From contig CP082230.1 in the NCBI GenBank assembly GCA_019856515.1, forward strand, positions 4,464,001 to 4,528,000: DNA of 64,000 nt, given 5' to 3'. This document shows positions 16,586 through 25,407 of the stretch, in pieces. The notes below the pieces were generated by a model. The model made no database searches. It was not told the origin of the DNA and saw only the letters and a program-made list of their open reading frames with translations. Numbering within the stretch: position 1 is the stretch's first letter; every line of letters begins with the position of its first letter. Source of the stretch: Prolixibacteraceae bacterium. Lineage in GTDB: Bacteria > Bacteroidota > Bacteroidia > Bacteroidales > Prolixibacteraceae. Position numbers and translations under genes: made by a program.

Positions 16586-17707
16586 TTAAGATAAGTTTTT
16601 GATATAGCACCTTCTACGTTTGTGTTGTTCTCCTTTGAAGAACTTCCACATTTGATGAACTTTTGTGTTATCTTCTAATTCAATATTTGTTTCTGCTTTA
16701 TTAATTCCAAGTTCTTTAGCTCCATTTGATATGTCATTCATTATTATGGCATTGACACCTTTTCCCTGATATTCTTTATCAATAGCGATCAGATATAAAT
16801 CACAAAGATCATTTTTACGTAAGGCTTGGAGCATTGCAATAGCTCCATAAGGAAACAGTTTACCTTTTGCTTTTTGAAGCGCTTTGGTAAAGGATGGCAT
16901 ACTAACACCCATACCAATGATACGATCATCTTGATCCACTACTACGCTAATCATCTTAAGGTTAACAAAACTAAGATAGGCTTCTGTGTAATATTCAATT
17001 TGTGCATCATCTAATTCAATAAATCCATACAATTCGGAATAAGATCTGTTGACCAACTGAAATATCTCGTAAGCTCTTTTTTTAACCTCTTTTCTTGATT
17101 TGAATTCAATACTTTTTATGTTGTTTATTTTTTTACACCTCTCCGAAAGCTTCTTGATTCGTTGCAATGATTTGTCATCAGTGTGTAGAAAAAATTCAAT
17201 CCAATCGGTGCTTTTTTTGAATGCTAGAGCTTCGATGTGTGTTTGATAGTAGTTAAAGTTGTAATTGGTTGCCATTGTTCCAGGACATTCATACCCCTCA
17301 ATAAGAAGTCCTTGTCTGTCCATGTCAGTAAAACCCATTGGCCCATGAACAGTAGCCACTCCATTTTCTTTTAACCACTCGGTTGCTTTTTTCATCAGTG
17401 CTGATGAAACACTCTTGTCATCAATGAAGTCAAAGAGTCCGAAGCGACCAATATTTATCTGTGTCGCTTTTTGTTCTTTGCTATTTATAATAGCTGCAAT
17501 TCGCCCTACAATTTCCCCTTCTTTGAAGGCCAGCCAGCATTTAAGCTGGCAGAACCTTAGAGCAGGGTTGTCTTCTCCTAATGTTTTCATTTCATCGAAA
17601 TGTAAAGGAAATGCAACGAATTTATTGTCATAATATAGTTTCGTGAAAAACTTGACAAACTGCTTCATCTCTTTTTTCGATTCAACCTCCTTGATTGTTA
17701 TAGACAT
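16586..17707 (-). CDS. GNAT-family acyltransferase, candidate bacterial ceramide synthase
   Basis: A 373-residue protein with two GNAT-like halves. The C-terminal half carries the acetyl/acyl-CoA-binding region DLYLIAIDKEYQGKGVNAII (about 306-325) with the Q/R-x-x-G-x-G/A-type loop QGKGVN. The N-terminal half (about 60-130) has VGRIAAIINS and GPMGFTDMDRQGLL. Bacterial ceramide synthases that acylate sphinganine belong to this superfamily, and this gene overlaps the end of spt by 10 bp. The assignment is therefore an inference from family plus context. Conventional names for these genes are often only 'N-acetyltransferase'. Confidence 0.75.
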   Translation of the reverse strand: MSITIKEVESKKEMKQFVKFFTKLYYDNKFVAFPLHFDEMKTLGEDNPALRFCQLKCWLAFKEGEIVGRIAAIINSKEQKATQINIGRFGLFDFIDDKSVSSALMKKATEWLKENGVATVHGPMGFTDMDRQGLLIEGYECPGTMATNYNFNYYQTHIEALAFKKSTDWIEFFLHTDDKSLQRIKKLSERCKKINNIKSIEFKSRKEVKKRAYEIFQLVNRSYSELYGFIELDDAQIEYYTEAYLSFVNLKMISVVVDQDDRIIGMGVSMPSFTKALQKAKGKLFPYGAIAMLQALRKNDLCDLYLIAIDKEYQGKGVNAIIMNDISNGAKELGINKAETNIELEDNTKVHQMWKFFKGEQHKRRRCYIKNLS

Positions 17708-18909
17708 TGTTCTGTTTTTAATACATTATAATTTTCTAATACTTGAACTATATTTCCTACCGCAAATTCAATTTGTTCGTGAGAGTGTGCAGACGTTAAT
17801 GAGAATCGTAACAAAGCATCGCTCTCTTTAACTCCAGGAGCTACTACCGGGTTGACATATATTCCTCGTTCAAATAGCTCTCTAGCAATTTGAAAGGTTA
17901 AGACGCTATCTCTAATGTAGATAGGAATGATCGGTGTCTCAGCCATTCCAATGTCTAAACCATGTTCTTTCATTAAGTTGATCGCATAGTGTGTGTTATC
18001 CCATAAACGCAGTCTATATGAATCGTCTGTCTTCATTATTCTTAGTGCTGCCAAAACACTTGCTGCAGATGATGGCGGCAAGCTGGCACTAAACATGTAT
18101 GTTCTTGAGGCATGGTTTAAGTAATCTATAATTTCTTTATTCCCAGCAATAAAACCTCCTACCGAAGCTAGCGATTTACTAAATGTCCCACCAATGAGGT
18201 CAACTCTTTCTGTAATACCATAATGGGACGCAGTTCCTGCTCCATGCTTTCCAATCACACCAATGGCATGAGCACAGTCGACAAAGGTGAAAGCATCATG
18301 TTTCTCAGCTTCTTCTACAATTTTATCTAGCTTGGCAATATCTCCATCCATAGAGAAGATTCCATCGGTTACAATGAGTTTACGGCCATTCTTATGTCTT
18401 ATTTTGTTCAGTTTTTGTTCTAGGTCATGAGGATTATTGTGTCGGTATTTAACGCGTTGAGCCATACTCATTCGACATCCATCGATAATAGAGGCATGGT
18501 TTAGTTCATCGATAATAATATAATCATTTTTACCTGTCATGGCAGGGATAACCCCTGTGTTCACTTGGAATCCTGTAGGGAAAATTATCACTGCTTCTTT
18601 GCCAAGCCATTCAGCTAACTCTTTTTCTAGTTCAAGATGAAGGTCAATAGTTCCATTCATAAATCGACTGCCAGTACATGATGTACCATATTTGTCAATT
18701 GCCTTTTGGCTTGCTTCTTTGATTTGGGGGTGGTTATTAAGTCCTAAATAGTTATTCGATCCAAACATTAATACTTCTTTCCCTTGAATAATACTGGTAG
18801 CTGACTGTGTCGAGGAGATTGCTTTAAAGTAGGGGTACATATCTGCTTCTTTTAACAGTCTTGCTTGGGTAATCATGGCGTTATTCTTAAAAAAATCATA
18901 CTTACTCAT
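17698..18909 (-). CDS. spt: Serine palmitoyltransferase (alpha-oxoamine synthase family)
   Basis: A 403-residue PLP enzyme that condenses serine with an acyl-CoA (or acyl-ACP) to 3-keto-sphinganine, the first step of sphingolipid synthesis. Family marks: SNNYLGLNNHP (51-61), TGSRFMNGT (79-87), the PLP-stacking H138 in ELNHAS, D211 and H214 in FVDCAHAIG, and the Schiff-base K245 in GTFSKSLASVGG. The family also contains 2-amino-3-ketobutyrate CoA ligase and BioF. The operon (GNAT acyltransferase, reductase, LTA-synthase-like transferase) favours Spt, and the N-terminal region KAISSTQSATSI with 'MFGSNNYLG' is the Bacteroidota Spt pattern. The start precedes residues typical of the family. Confidence 0.87.
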   Translation of the reverse strand: MSKYDFFKNNAMITQARLLKEADMYPYFKAISSTQSATSIIQGKEVLMFGSNNYLGLNNHPQIKEASQKAIDKYGTSCTGSRFMNGTIDLHLELEKELAEWLGKEAVIIFPTGFQVNTGVIPAMTGKNDYIIIDELNHASIIDGCRMSMAQRVKYRHNNPHDLEQKLNKIRHKNGRKLIVTDGIFSMDGDIAKLDKIVEEAEKHDAFTFVDCAHAIGVIGKHGAGTASHYGITERVDLIGGTFSKSLASVGGFIAGNKEIIDYLNHASRTYMFSASLPPSSAASVLAALRIMKTDDSYRLRLWDNTHYAINLMKEHGLDIGMAETPIIPIYIRDSVLTFQIARELFERGIYVNPVVAPGVKESDALLRFSLTSAHSHEQIEFAVGNIVQVLENYNVLKTEQCL

Positions 18910-18955
18910 AGTATCTACTCTTTGTTTAGTTCTTGATTGTTTTAATAGTATCTAT

Positions 18956-20815
18956 CTAAATCTTTTTTTGACAATAATCATGGATCCACGTTTGAATGAG
19001 GATCATGTCTGATAGATATTGATGTTGGTTTTTTTTAAGATTTATCTGTTCTAATGGGTCTTCCTTAATATTATAGATTCCAATACATTCATTGTCTAGA
19101 TAGTGGTATAGTATATCTCCCATGATAAACTGGAAAGATTCGTTGATGATGGAGACCGTGAATTTCTTTTTGTTGTCTCTAAATAGGTCTTGTCCCGGTA
19201 ATTGTACTTTCAATGGGTGATTTAAGTAGCTCATTGTCGTGGGGAAAATATCAATTTGTTGTGCTCTGTCATCACTTTTCCCTTTAAGTGATGCTCCCGG
19301 ATCAAAGAATATTAGAGGGATGTGAAATGCTTTTTCGTTTGTTGCATATTTATTACTCCAAGGCATGATAGCATGATCGGCAGTAATGATAAATAAGGTG
19401 TTGTTGTACCACTCTTTGTCTTTGATATGGGTGAAAAAATGGCGTAGAGCATGATCGGCATATCCTATGGTTTCTTCTATTCCATGGTCTCCTTTGGGAA
19501 ATCTACCTTTATACTTTGTGGGCACAACAAAAGGGTTGTGTGAAGAAAGTGTAAAGACTGAAGAAAAAAACGGCTTAGGACTTACGTCTAATTTATCTGT
19601 GACATATTGTAGATATGGTTCATCCCAAATCCCCCAAGTACCATCAAAGTCACCTTGATATGGATATTCATCCAACCCGTAGTAGTGTTTAATTCCATTT
19701 TTTTGACAAAATGTTTTAAATCCCATTGTGGTATTATGTGATCCATGAAAAAAGGATGTGTTGTATCCTAGTTGAGCTAAACATGAGGGTAAGGAAAGTT
19801 TAGTCTTATTCTCTTTAGATAGTATGTATGGCGTTTGTGTTCCTGGAATAGAAAGAAAGATAGAAGGTACTGCATCCATGCTTTTTCTTCCATTTGCAGA
19901 AGCTTTGGTATAGTAAAAGCTATTTTGCATCAAAGAGTCTAAGAATGGGGTGTAGCCATTCCCACATATTTCAGGATTAAGTAGCTTTGATGCTTCAGCA
20001 GTAAAACTCTCAAGAATAATGATTACGACATTTTTCTGATTCTCTTTTTTTAAAGATTTTGAGAGTGAGGGGGCTGGTGTGGTTGTCTTGTCTATTGGGA
20101 TGTTATTGATATGAATGTACGGTGTTGATGCTGATTTAATTAGTGTGAAAGCTGAATTGAGAGCTACGGAAGATGCAATTGGATTTTTAATTTTTTCTAC
20201 TGATGATACAATCTCTATTCCTTTCCCGAAAATATTTAGTGTGCTTTTAATGCCAATGACCCATACTAGAGTTAGGATTATTAATGGAATTCCCCAGTTT
20301 CCTTTTGGTCGTTCTATTTCATCTTCCATCTTTGAAAGTGCATGGCCCAATAATTTAATTAGGGAAAATATTAATAGTGTAAGTAAAACAAATGCATACC
20401 AATATGTAATAAGGAACTCAATACCAAGTGAACTCATGTTGGCTTGTGTCTTCAAATACGGGAATATCGATATAGTAATGCGCTTAAGTGTAAATGGAAA
20501 GTAGAAGATGTCTACCAAATTAGCGATAACTACAAACCCATTTGTTAGAACAAAGAGTAGGAGTCGTAACATATAACTACCCTTTTTATGTAATTTTTCT
20601 AAGGGTAATAGAAGAGAGATTACAAATGGGATGTTTACCAAGAAAAGAATAGAAATATCGTATCTAATCCCAATGGCAAAGATGTTTATATGTTGATTGA
20701 ATGGGATATTCACTAAAAGTGATCTATTGAATATGGTAAATAGGAGCCTACACACGAATAGTATAAGACTCATCGATCCCATCAAGAATGCAATACTTTT
20801 TATTTTCTTAGTCAT
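18956..20815 (-). CDS. LTA-synthase/alkaline-phosphatase-fold membrane transferase, candidate sphingolipid head-group enzyme
   Basis: A 619-residue protein: about five transmembrane helices (roughly residues 8-190) and a periplasmic sulfatase/alkaline-phosphatase-fold domain. Metal-binding E269 (IILESFTAEA), nucleophile S312 in SANGRKSMDAVPS (Ser where Gram-positive LtaS has Thr), the HGSHNTTMGF stretch, and the C-terminal TADHAIMP metal site are all visible. Enzymes of this fold transfer phosphoglycerol or phosphoethanolamine onto glycolipids. It lies 13 bp after the DUF5686 gene and 46 bp before spt. Transfer of a phospho-head group to ceramide is an inference; a sulfatase role is less likely since the sulfatase CxPxR motif is absent. 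Confidence 0.8.
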   Translation of the reverse strand: MTKKIKSIAFLMGSMSLILFVCRLLFTIFNRSLLVNIPFNQHINIFAIGIRYDISILFLVNIPFVISLLLPLEKLHKKGSYMLRLLLFVLTNGFVVIANLVDIFYFPFTLKRITISIFPYLKTQANMSSLGIEFLITYWYAFVLLTLLIFSLIKLLGHALSKMEDEIERPKGNWGIPLIILTLVWVIGIKSTLNIFGKGIEIVSSVEKIKNPIASSVALNSAFTLIKSASTPYIHINNIPIDKTTTPAPSLSKSLKKENQKNVVIIILESFTAEASKLLNPEICGNGYTPFLDSLMQNSFYYTKASANGRKSMDAVPSIFLSIPGTQTPYILSKENKTKLSLPSCLAQLGYNTSFFHGSHNTTMGFKTFCQKNGIKHYYGLDEYPYQGDFDGTWGIWDEPYLQYVTDKLDVSPKPFFSSVFTLSSHNPFVVPTKYKGRFPKGDHGIEETIGYADHALRHFFTHIKDKEWYNNTLFIITADHAIMPWSNKYATNEKAFHIPLIFFDPGASLKGKSDDRAQQIDIFPTTMSYLNHPLKVQLPGQDLFRDNKKKFTVSIINESFQFIMGDILYHYLDNECIGIYNIKEDPLEQINLKKNQHQYLSDMILIQTWIHDYCQKKI

Positions 20816-20828
20816 AAACTTATACTTT

Positions 20829-23333
20829 CTAAAAGGTTACTTCTATACGGAATCGGATTCCACTTTTATCAGAGAAACTATTAAATGATTCTGCATTGTT
20901 TAAGCGGTATACATACTCGATTCTAAGACATTTAAAGATGTTCGTAATTCCGGCACTCGCTTCCATATAGGGTTGTGGTGCGTTGGTGTTAAAAAAGTTG
21001 GGGATATTCATGACCTTATTATGTCCATCTCTTAGGGTGCCGTAATAGGTTTTAAAAGTGAAAATCTCTCTAAGGTTAAAGTCTTTTATTAATGGAATTT
21101 TATTAAACAATATACCACCAGTGTTATAAGCTAAGTGTAGATTGAAGTAAAGGTCACTGATGTAAGATGTGTGATGCAATAAGTTATAATGGTATCTAGC
21201 AGACCCGAGATCCCTTGATCCTTTGGCCATATTTAATAATGGATAAGGCACGTCGCCAATAATACCACCAAACTCAACGAATGATTTTAGAAAGGTAGGA
21301 CCAATATTAACTCTGTTTTTTACGGATACATTCCAGTTAGCATAGTACCCTGATTTAGGATTAGTTATTGAGTTTATATTGTAGTGTCCAAACAATAATC
21401 CAAGATGTATAATAGGTTTGTTATTTCCATAATATATTCTAGAAAAAAATACATCGTCATAATCTTGGTCGAATGAGAGTCTGGTGTCAAATAGTATACT
21501 TTGTGTGTTAAAGTTTGAAATAGACTTGCCGTCAGTAATAAAAGGTACATTACGATTGCTATAGTATCTATCTAAAGACCCTCTCCATAGAAAGCCAATA
21601 CTCTTGTTTAACTCGTATTCGTAGGTTAAGTCACCGTGTTGATTGCGAAGCATATATGGATTTGGTTCAAATGAGGTGTATGATGAGATAATGTTTCCAC
21701 CACCTTTTTGATATGGGTTTTCTTGAATAAATTCAATAAACTTGTTACGTGTAAGGTTGAAATAATCATAATGGTATTTGCTTGATATTATGGAACGATG
21801 TGGTGTCTTGAACTGGTACCCAATATTCCCTCCATAAGCGAACTCTTTATTTTTAAAGCCATATCCAAGGTAACCACCCACTGTAAAGTTGTCAAACATT
21901 TTTCTGCTTGTGCGAAATGGAAGCGTTACACGAGAGCCTTCAATTTCATTCTTATTGTAGAATGAGAAATATGGACCTAGATCAATTTTATTTAGATTGT
22001 AGTATCCATTAAGTGTCATTGCACTGAAGCGGTCTACATTTTTTATAAACCAATTGTTTTTAAGAATCTTAATACCTTTGTCTGCAGACATCTCAAATTG
22101 GTCCATGGGTGTTTGTTTTCTAACTAAGTGTAAGATAGAGTCTTGCTCTAGCTGTTGTATCTCCTTGGATTGGATATGTGTTTTAACCTGTTGTATCTCC
22201 TTGGATTGGATATGTGTTTTAACCTGTTGTATCTCTTGAAATGTATTTATTCGTTGTATTAGAAATGGCTTTCCAGTTAAATCTTTTCCCTGTTTGGATA
22301 ACGAAAAATGAAGTTTCATCTTCTGTTGATCGTAAAACCATTTTCCATTTTTGTTTTGCTTGTAATCTATGGCAATTGAGAAGTTGCTGACAAAATTGAT
22401 GTTGGCACTGTTTGGGAGCTTGGCTCTCACTTCTGTTAGAGCCCAACTTTTACTATCTACCCAAAAGTATCCAGAGAAGGTTGTATTCTTCTTGCTTTTA
22501 GGGTAGAAACCGAATTTGTATAATTTTGTGTTCCCGTTGGCGATGCTGTCGGTTACATAAACATTATAGTATATAGAAGACATTCTAGAGATTGGACTTG
22601 GAAATCCTCTCTGAAAAACCTCAATCTGATTGTTATACAGATTGATATCTGCAGTCAATCGTTTGTTAAGCACTCCTCTTACTTGATCTTTAATTTCATT
22701 CATTACTCCATCTGAGCGATTAAGGACATGATTAACACTGTCGTTGTGTTGTGACCTAAAATGATCTGTAATGCTTTCTTCAATAAAGAATGGCATCATT
22801 ACAGTGGTGTCAGAGGTCGGAATCATTGCTTCTGTTTGATTCTTGAATATTCGCGAAGATGATATCTTTCTTTTGTCGATATTACCTACAAATACAGACA
22901 TACGCGTATAGTCCCTATAATGGATATTATTCAGAAGATCAGGATTGTTATGCTTGCGATTTTTTACAATTTGTTTTAGAAGGAATTGGTCATATGACGT
23001 ATTTGGTGTTACTGTTATCTCATCTAGTTTTAGACTCTCTTCTTGAAGATATACTGAAACACTGTTTTTTGTCTCTTTTATATCTAAAGTCAAACTTTTG
23101 TAACCAATATATTTAATCTCTATTGTAACAGGTAGCTTAGGTACTTCTATTTCAAAATAACCTTCATCGCTGGTTACAGTACCTATATACGTCTCCGCGA
23201 CCTTTACCTGTACATATGGTATAGGTTCTTTCGTTTTATAATCATATACTATTCCTGTGACCTTTTCCGCTTCCGCTTCAAGAGAAGATAAAAGTATAAA
23301 ACCTAATAATAGTGATAATAATTTATTCAACAT
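20829..23333 (-). CDS. DUF5686 outer-membrane protein with CarboxypepD regulatory-like domain
   Basis: An 834-residue protein. A signal peptide (about 1-22) precedes a carboxypeptidase regulatory-like beta-sandwich (about 25-105, GIVYDYKTKEPIPYVQVKV), then a long region rich in beta strands that fits an outer-membrane barrel and ends in an aromatic (RIEVTF). The DUF5686 core begins near residue 115. An internal run of EIQQVKTHIQSK units around residues 367-393 is a 12-residue tandem repeat encoded by 36 bp copies. It is 13 bp upstream of the LTA-synthase-like gene and is probably co-transcribed with the sphingolipid genes. A role in presenting or exporting lipid is an inference. Confidence 0.82.
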   Translation of the reverse strand: MLNKLLSLLLGFILLSSLEAEAEKVTGIVYDYKTKEPIPYVQVKVAETYIGTVTSDEGYFEIEVPKLPVTIEIKYIGYKSLTLDIKETKNSVSVYLQEESLKLDEITVTPNTSYDQFLLKQIVKNRKHNNPDLLNNIHYRDYTRMSVFVGNIDKRKISSSRIFKNQTEAMIPTSDTTVMMPFFIEESITDHFRSQHNDSVNHVLNRSDGVMNEIKDQVRGVLNKRLTADINLYNNQIEVFQRGFPSPISRMSSIYYNVYVTDSIANGNTKLYKFGFYPKSKKNTTFSGYFWVDSKSWALTEVRAKLPNSANINFVSNFSIAIDYKQNKNGKWFYDQQKMKLHFSLSKQGKDLTGKPFLIQRINTFQEIQQVKTHIQSKEIQQVKTHIQSKEIQQLEQDSILHLVRKQTPMDQFEMSADKGIKILKNNWFIKNVDRFSAMTLNGYYNLNKIDLGPYFSFYNKNEIEGSRVTLPFRTSRKMFDNFTVGGYLGYGFKNKEFAYGGNIGYQFKTPHRSIISSKYHYDYFNLTRNKFIEFIQENPYQKGGGNIISSYTSFEPNPYMLRNQHGDLTYEYELNKSIGFLWRGSLDRYYSNRNVPFITDGKSISNFNTQSILFDTRLSFDQDYDDVFFSRIYYGNNKPIIHLGLLFGHYNINSITNPKSGYYANWNVSVKNRVNIGPTFLKSFVEFGGIIGDVPYPLLNMAKGSRDLGSARYHYNLLHHTSYISDLYFNLHLAYNTGGILFNKIPLIKDFNLREIFTFKTYYGTLRDGHNKVMNIPNFFNTNAPQPYMEASAGITNIFKCLRIEYVYRLNNAESFNSFSDKSGIRFRIEVTF
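22152..22235. repeat. 36 bp in-frame tandem repeat inside the DUF5686 gene
   Basis: Two full 36 bp copies (22152-22187, 22188-22223) plus a 12 bp partial copy, encoding the 12-residue unit EIQQVKTHIQSK. Copies appear identical, which points to a recent in-frame duplication. Confidence 0.9.
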
Positions 23334-24429
23334 TAATAAAAGATTATTCAGTGGTTATTTATTAAAAATGCACTTCATCTTTTGTGTCATCAAAATAGTT
23401 GCATGTTTAACAGATTGCTTTTGTCATGAGCAATGTTAGTTGTAAAAAATGATAACGATTGTAAAAAATGCACTTGTTAACGAATCTTTAATATGGTGTG
23501 TTTGATGTGAAATAGTGTAAACACAATAAGTGTATATTTTAACATATAACTGTGATGGTAGGGTTGTTGATTATGTTCTGTTGTTAGAAGTTGAAATGTA
23601 TAGTATTTCGTATTTTACCATTAAATACTTGTTAATCGGTATAATTAATGTATAATGATGATGTTTTTCAAATCATGTCTTTCGAACCATGATTATATTA
23701 CAGGAATATTCAAAGAGGGTAGTCTTTATAATAGATCTTAATTAATGATATATTTTGTTAGTTAATAAGAAGTTAATGTTTGATAGCCTGTTTGACGTTA
23801 TGATGGACTGATTTCGACTAATGAAAATAGGTTGCCTATTTCAGCTTATGTGCGTGTTCTTACTGTTTTTTTGTTGATCAGGGTATTAAACGAAGTCCTC
23901 TCGAAGCATGTGTTGAAGAGTTTGAATGATCTATTGATTGTGGATATTATATAATTTAGAATCGTATGATTAGAGCATGTTTATATATTTATACTCCTTT
24001 CTTGTCATGTATTTGCTGTGTGAAGTTTCTGTTGGTATATAGCCTAGTCTTTAGAAAGGAAGAGATCTAAGTATATATCTAAAAAATATTTTAGGTTCAC
24101 TCATAATTTGTATAAGCACAATTCATGGAAGAACCGTATTTTAGGTCTTAAATGTAATTTTTCTCAAGGTTATAGCTTACTTCATGTTGAAGTTGGTATA
24201 ATGATGATGGTTTGGTGGTGGAGGTTTGAATTCAAGCTCTATATTGAATGTTTTTTGTGAAAAATAAGGATTTGTGAAGTTAATCCTTAAAACAAAAATG
24301 TGATTCTTCGGTTGTGAAAATAAAAGCGATATTTGTCGCGGATTAAAACCCTGTAGTGGATTTATTTGTGATAATGCCAGTGCAGAGTTTATGTTGAGAA
24401 TAAAGTGTCGATGATTTAAAAAGAGGTTA
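23334..24429. other. Gene-free AT-rich region
   Basis: 1.1 kb between the divergent DUF5686 and DMT-transporter genes. No convincing coding sequence or RNA gene is seen. A 17 bp dyad (AAATAGG-TTG-CCTATTT, 23825-23841) and two nearby AAAAAATGCACTT motifs (around 23366 and 23466) are the only structured elements noticed. It probably holds both divergent promoters. Confidence 0.5.
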
Positions 24430-25350
24430 ATGAAAAGTAATTATTTATTAAATTCCAATTTTATGGCCATTGTGGCTTGTTTGTTGTGGTCTACAGCATT
24501 CGTTGGGATTAAGATTGGGATACAATATACTCCTCCACTTCAATTTGCTGGAATAAGATTTATGTTGTCTGGATTGATTATTTTTCCATTTATTCCTCAT
24601 AAGAAGAGAATTATACCTTCTATTAAGAAACATTGGAAGTATATGAGTTTGTTGGCATTGATGCAAACAGTTATTCATTATGCTCTGTTTTATCAAGGGG
24701 TTCGATTGATGCCTAGCTCTGTGAGTGCGATCATCATTGGAATGGGGCCAATGTTTGTGATGATGGTTGCACATTTTACTTCTGATTCCGATAAGATGAC
24801 CAAAGATAAACTGATTAGTGTCGCTTTGGGGATTATAGGGGTCATATGTGTGGTGCTAGGAAAAGGAGGTAAAATGGCTAATACAACTTATTTAATGACC
24901 GTAGTGGGAGTTGTTTTATTATTATTGACCAATCTTAATTCAGGCTTTGTAAATGTACTAGTGAAGTCAAAAACAAAGAGTATGCCCCCTCTGATTTTGA
25001 CGATGTATACGATGTTTGTTGGTGGAGTATGTCTGTTTATTATGGGACTATTAACCGAAGGTTTTGCAGGTTTTGTTTTTCCAAAACCATACTATTACTC
25101 TTTGGCTTGGTTGTCTTTTTTGTCGGCTGCTGCATTCTCATTATGGTTTACTGTTTTACAGCGTCCAGAAGTTAAGGTTTCTGAAATTAATATATGGAAA
25201 TTCCTTATTCCAGTGTCGGGAGCATTATTGAGTTGGACCATTCTTCCAGATGAGTCACCATCTATTTTGTCTTTGATTGGAATGGGCTTTACGGCTGCTG
25301 CATTGATTTGGATGAACTTTGCTTCGAAAAGATCTAAGAAAGAGGTTTGA
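24430..25350 (+). CDS. EamA/DMT-superfamily transporter
   Basis: A 306-residue integral membrane protein with about ten hydrophobic segments in two EamA repeats. The N-terminal repeat reads FMAIVACLLWSTAFVGIKIG with FAGIRFMLSG, the second VGVVLLLLTNLNSGFVNVLV. It resembles the RhaT/YdcZ-like drug/metabolite exporters; the substrate is unknown. The stop codon overlaps the promoter of the next gene. Confidence 0.9.
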   Translation: MKSNYLLNSNFMAIVACLLWSTAFVGIKIGIQYTPPLQFAGIRFMLSGLIIFPFIPHKKRIIPSIKKHWKYMSLLALMQTVIHYALFYQGVRLMPSSVSAIIIGMGPMFVMMVAHFTSDSDKMTKDKLISVALGIIGVICVVLGKGGKMANTTYLMTVVGVVLLLLTNLNSGFVNVLVKSKTKSMPPLILTMYTMFVGGVCLFIMGLLTEGFAGFVFPKPYYYSLAWLSFLSAAAFSLWFTVLQRPEVKVSEINIWKFLIPVSGALLSWTILPDESPSILSLIGMGFTAAALIWMNFASKRSKKEV

Positions 25351-25375
25351 TTTTATATAGTATTATGTAAATTTG
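25346..25375 (+). promoter_or_regulatory. Putative promoter of the DUF3078 gene
   Basis: TTTG (25346-25349) and TAAATTTG (25368-25375) with an 18 nt gap fit the Bacteroidota -33/-7 pattern. The upstream box overlaps the stop codon of the DMT transporter gene, so the downstream gene can be expressed independently. Confidence 0.55.
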
Positions 25376-25407
25376 TAGGTAACTGAAAAAAAATATAAGT
25401 ATAGCTC

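Noticed and set aside
23821..23877. Short frame MKIGCLFQLMCVFLLFFC resembling a lipoprotein signal
   Set aside because: Only 18 codons before a stop, no continuation in other frames; likely chance.
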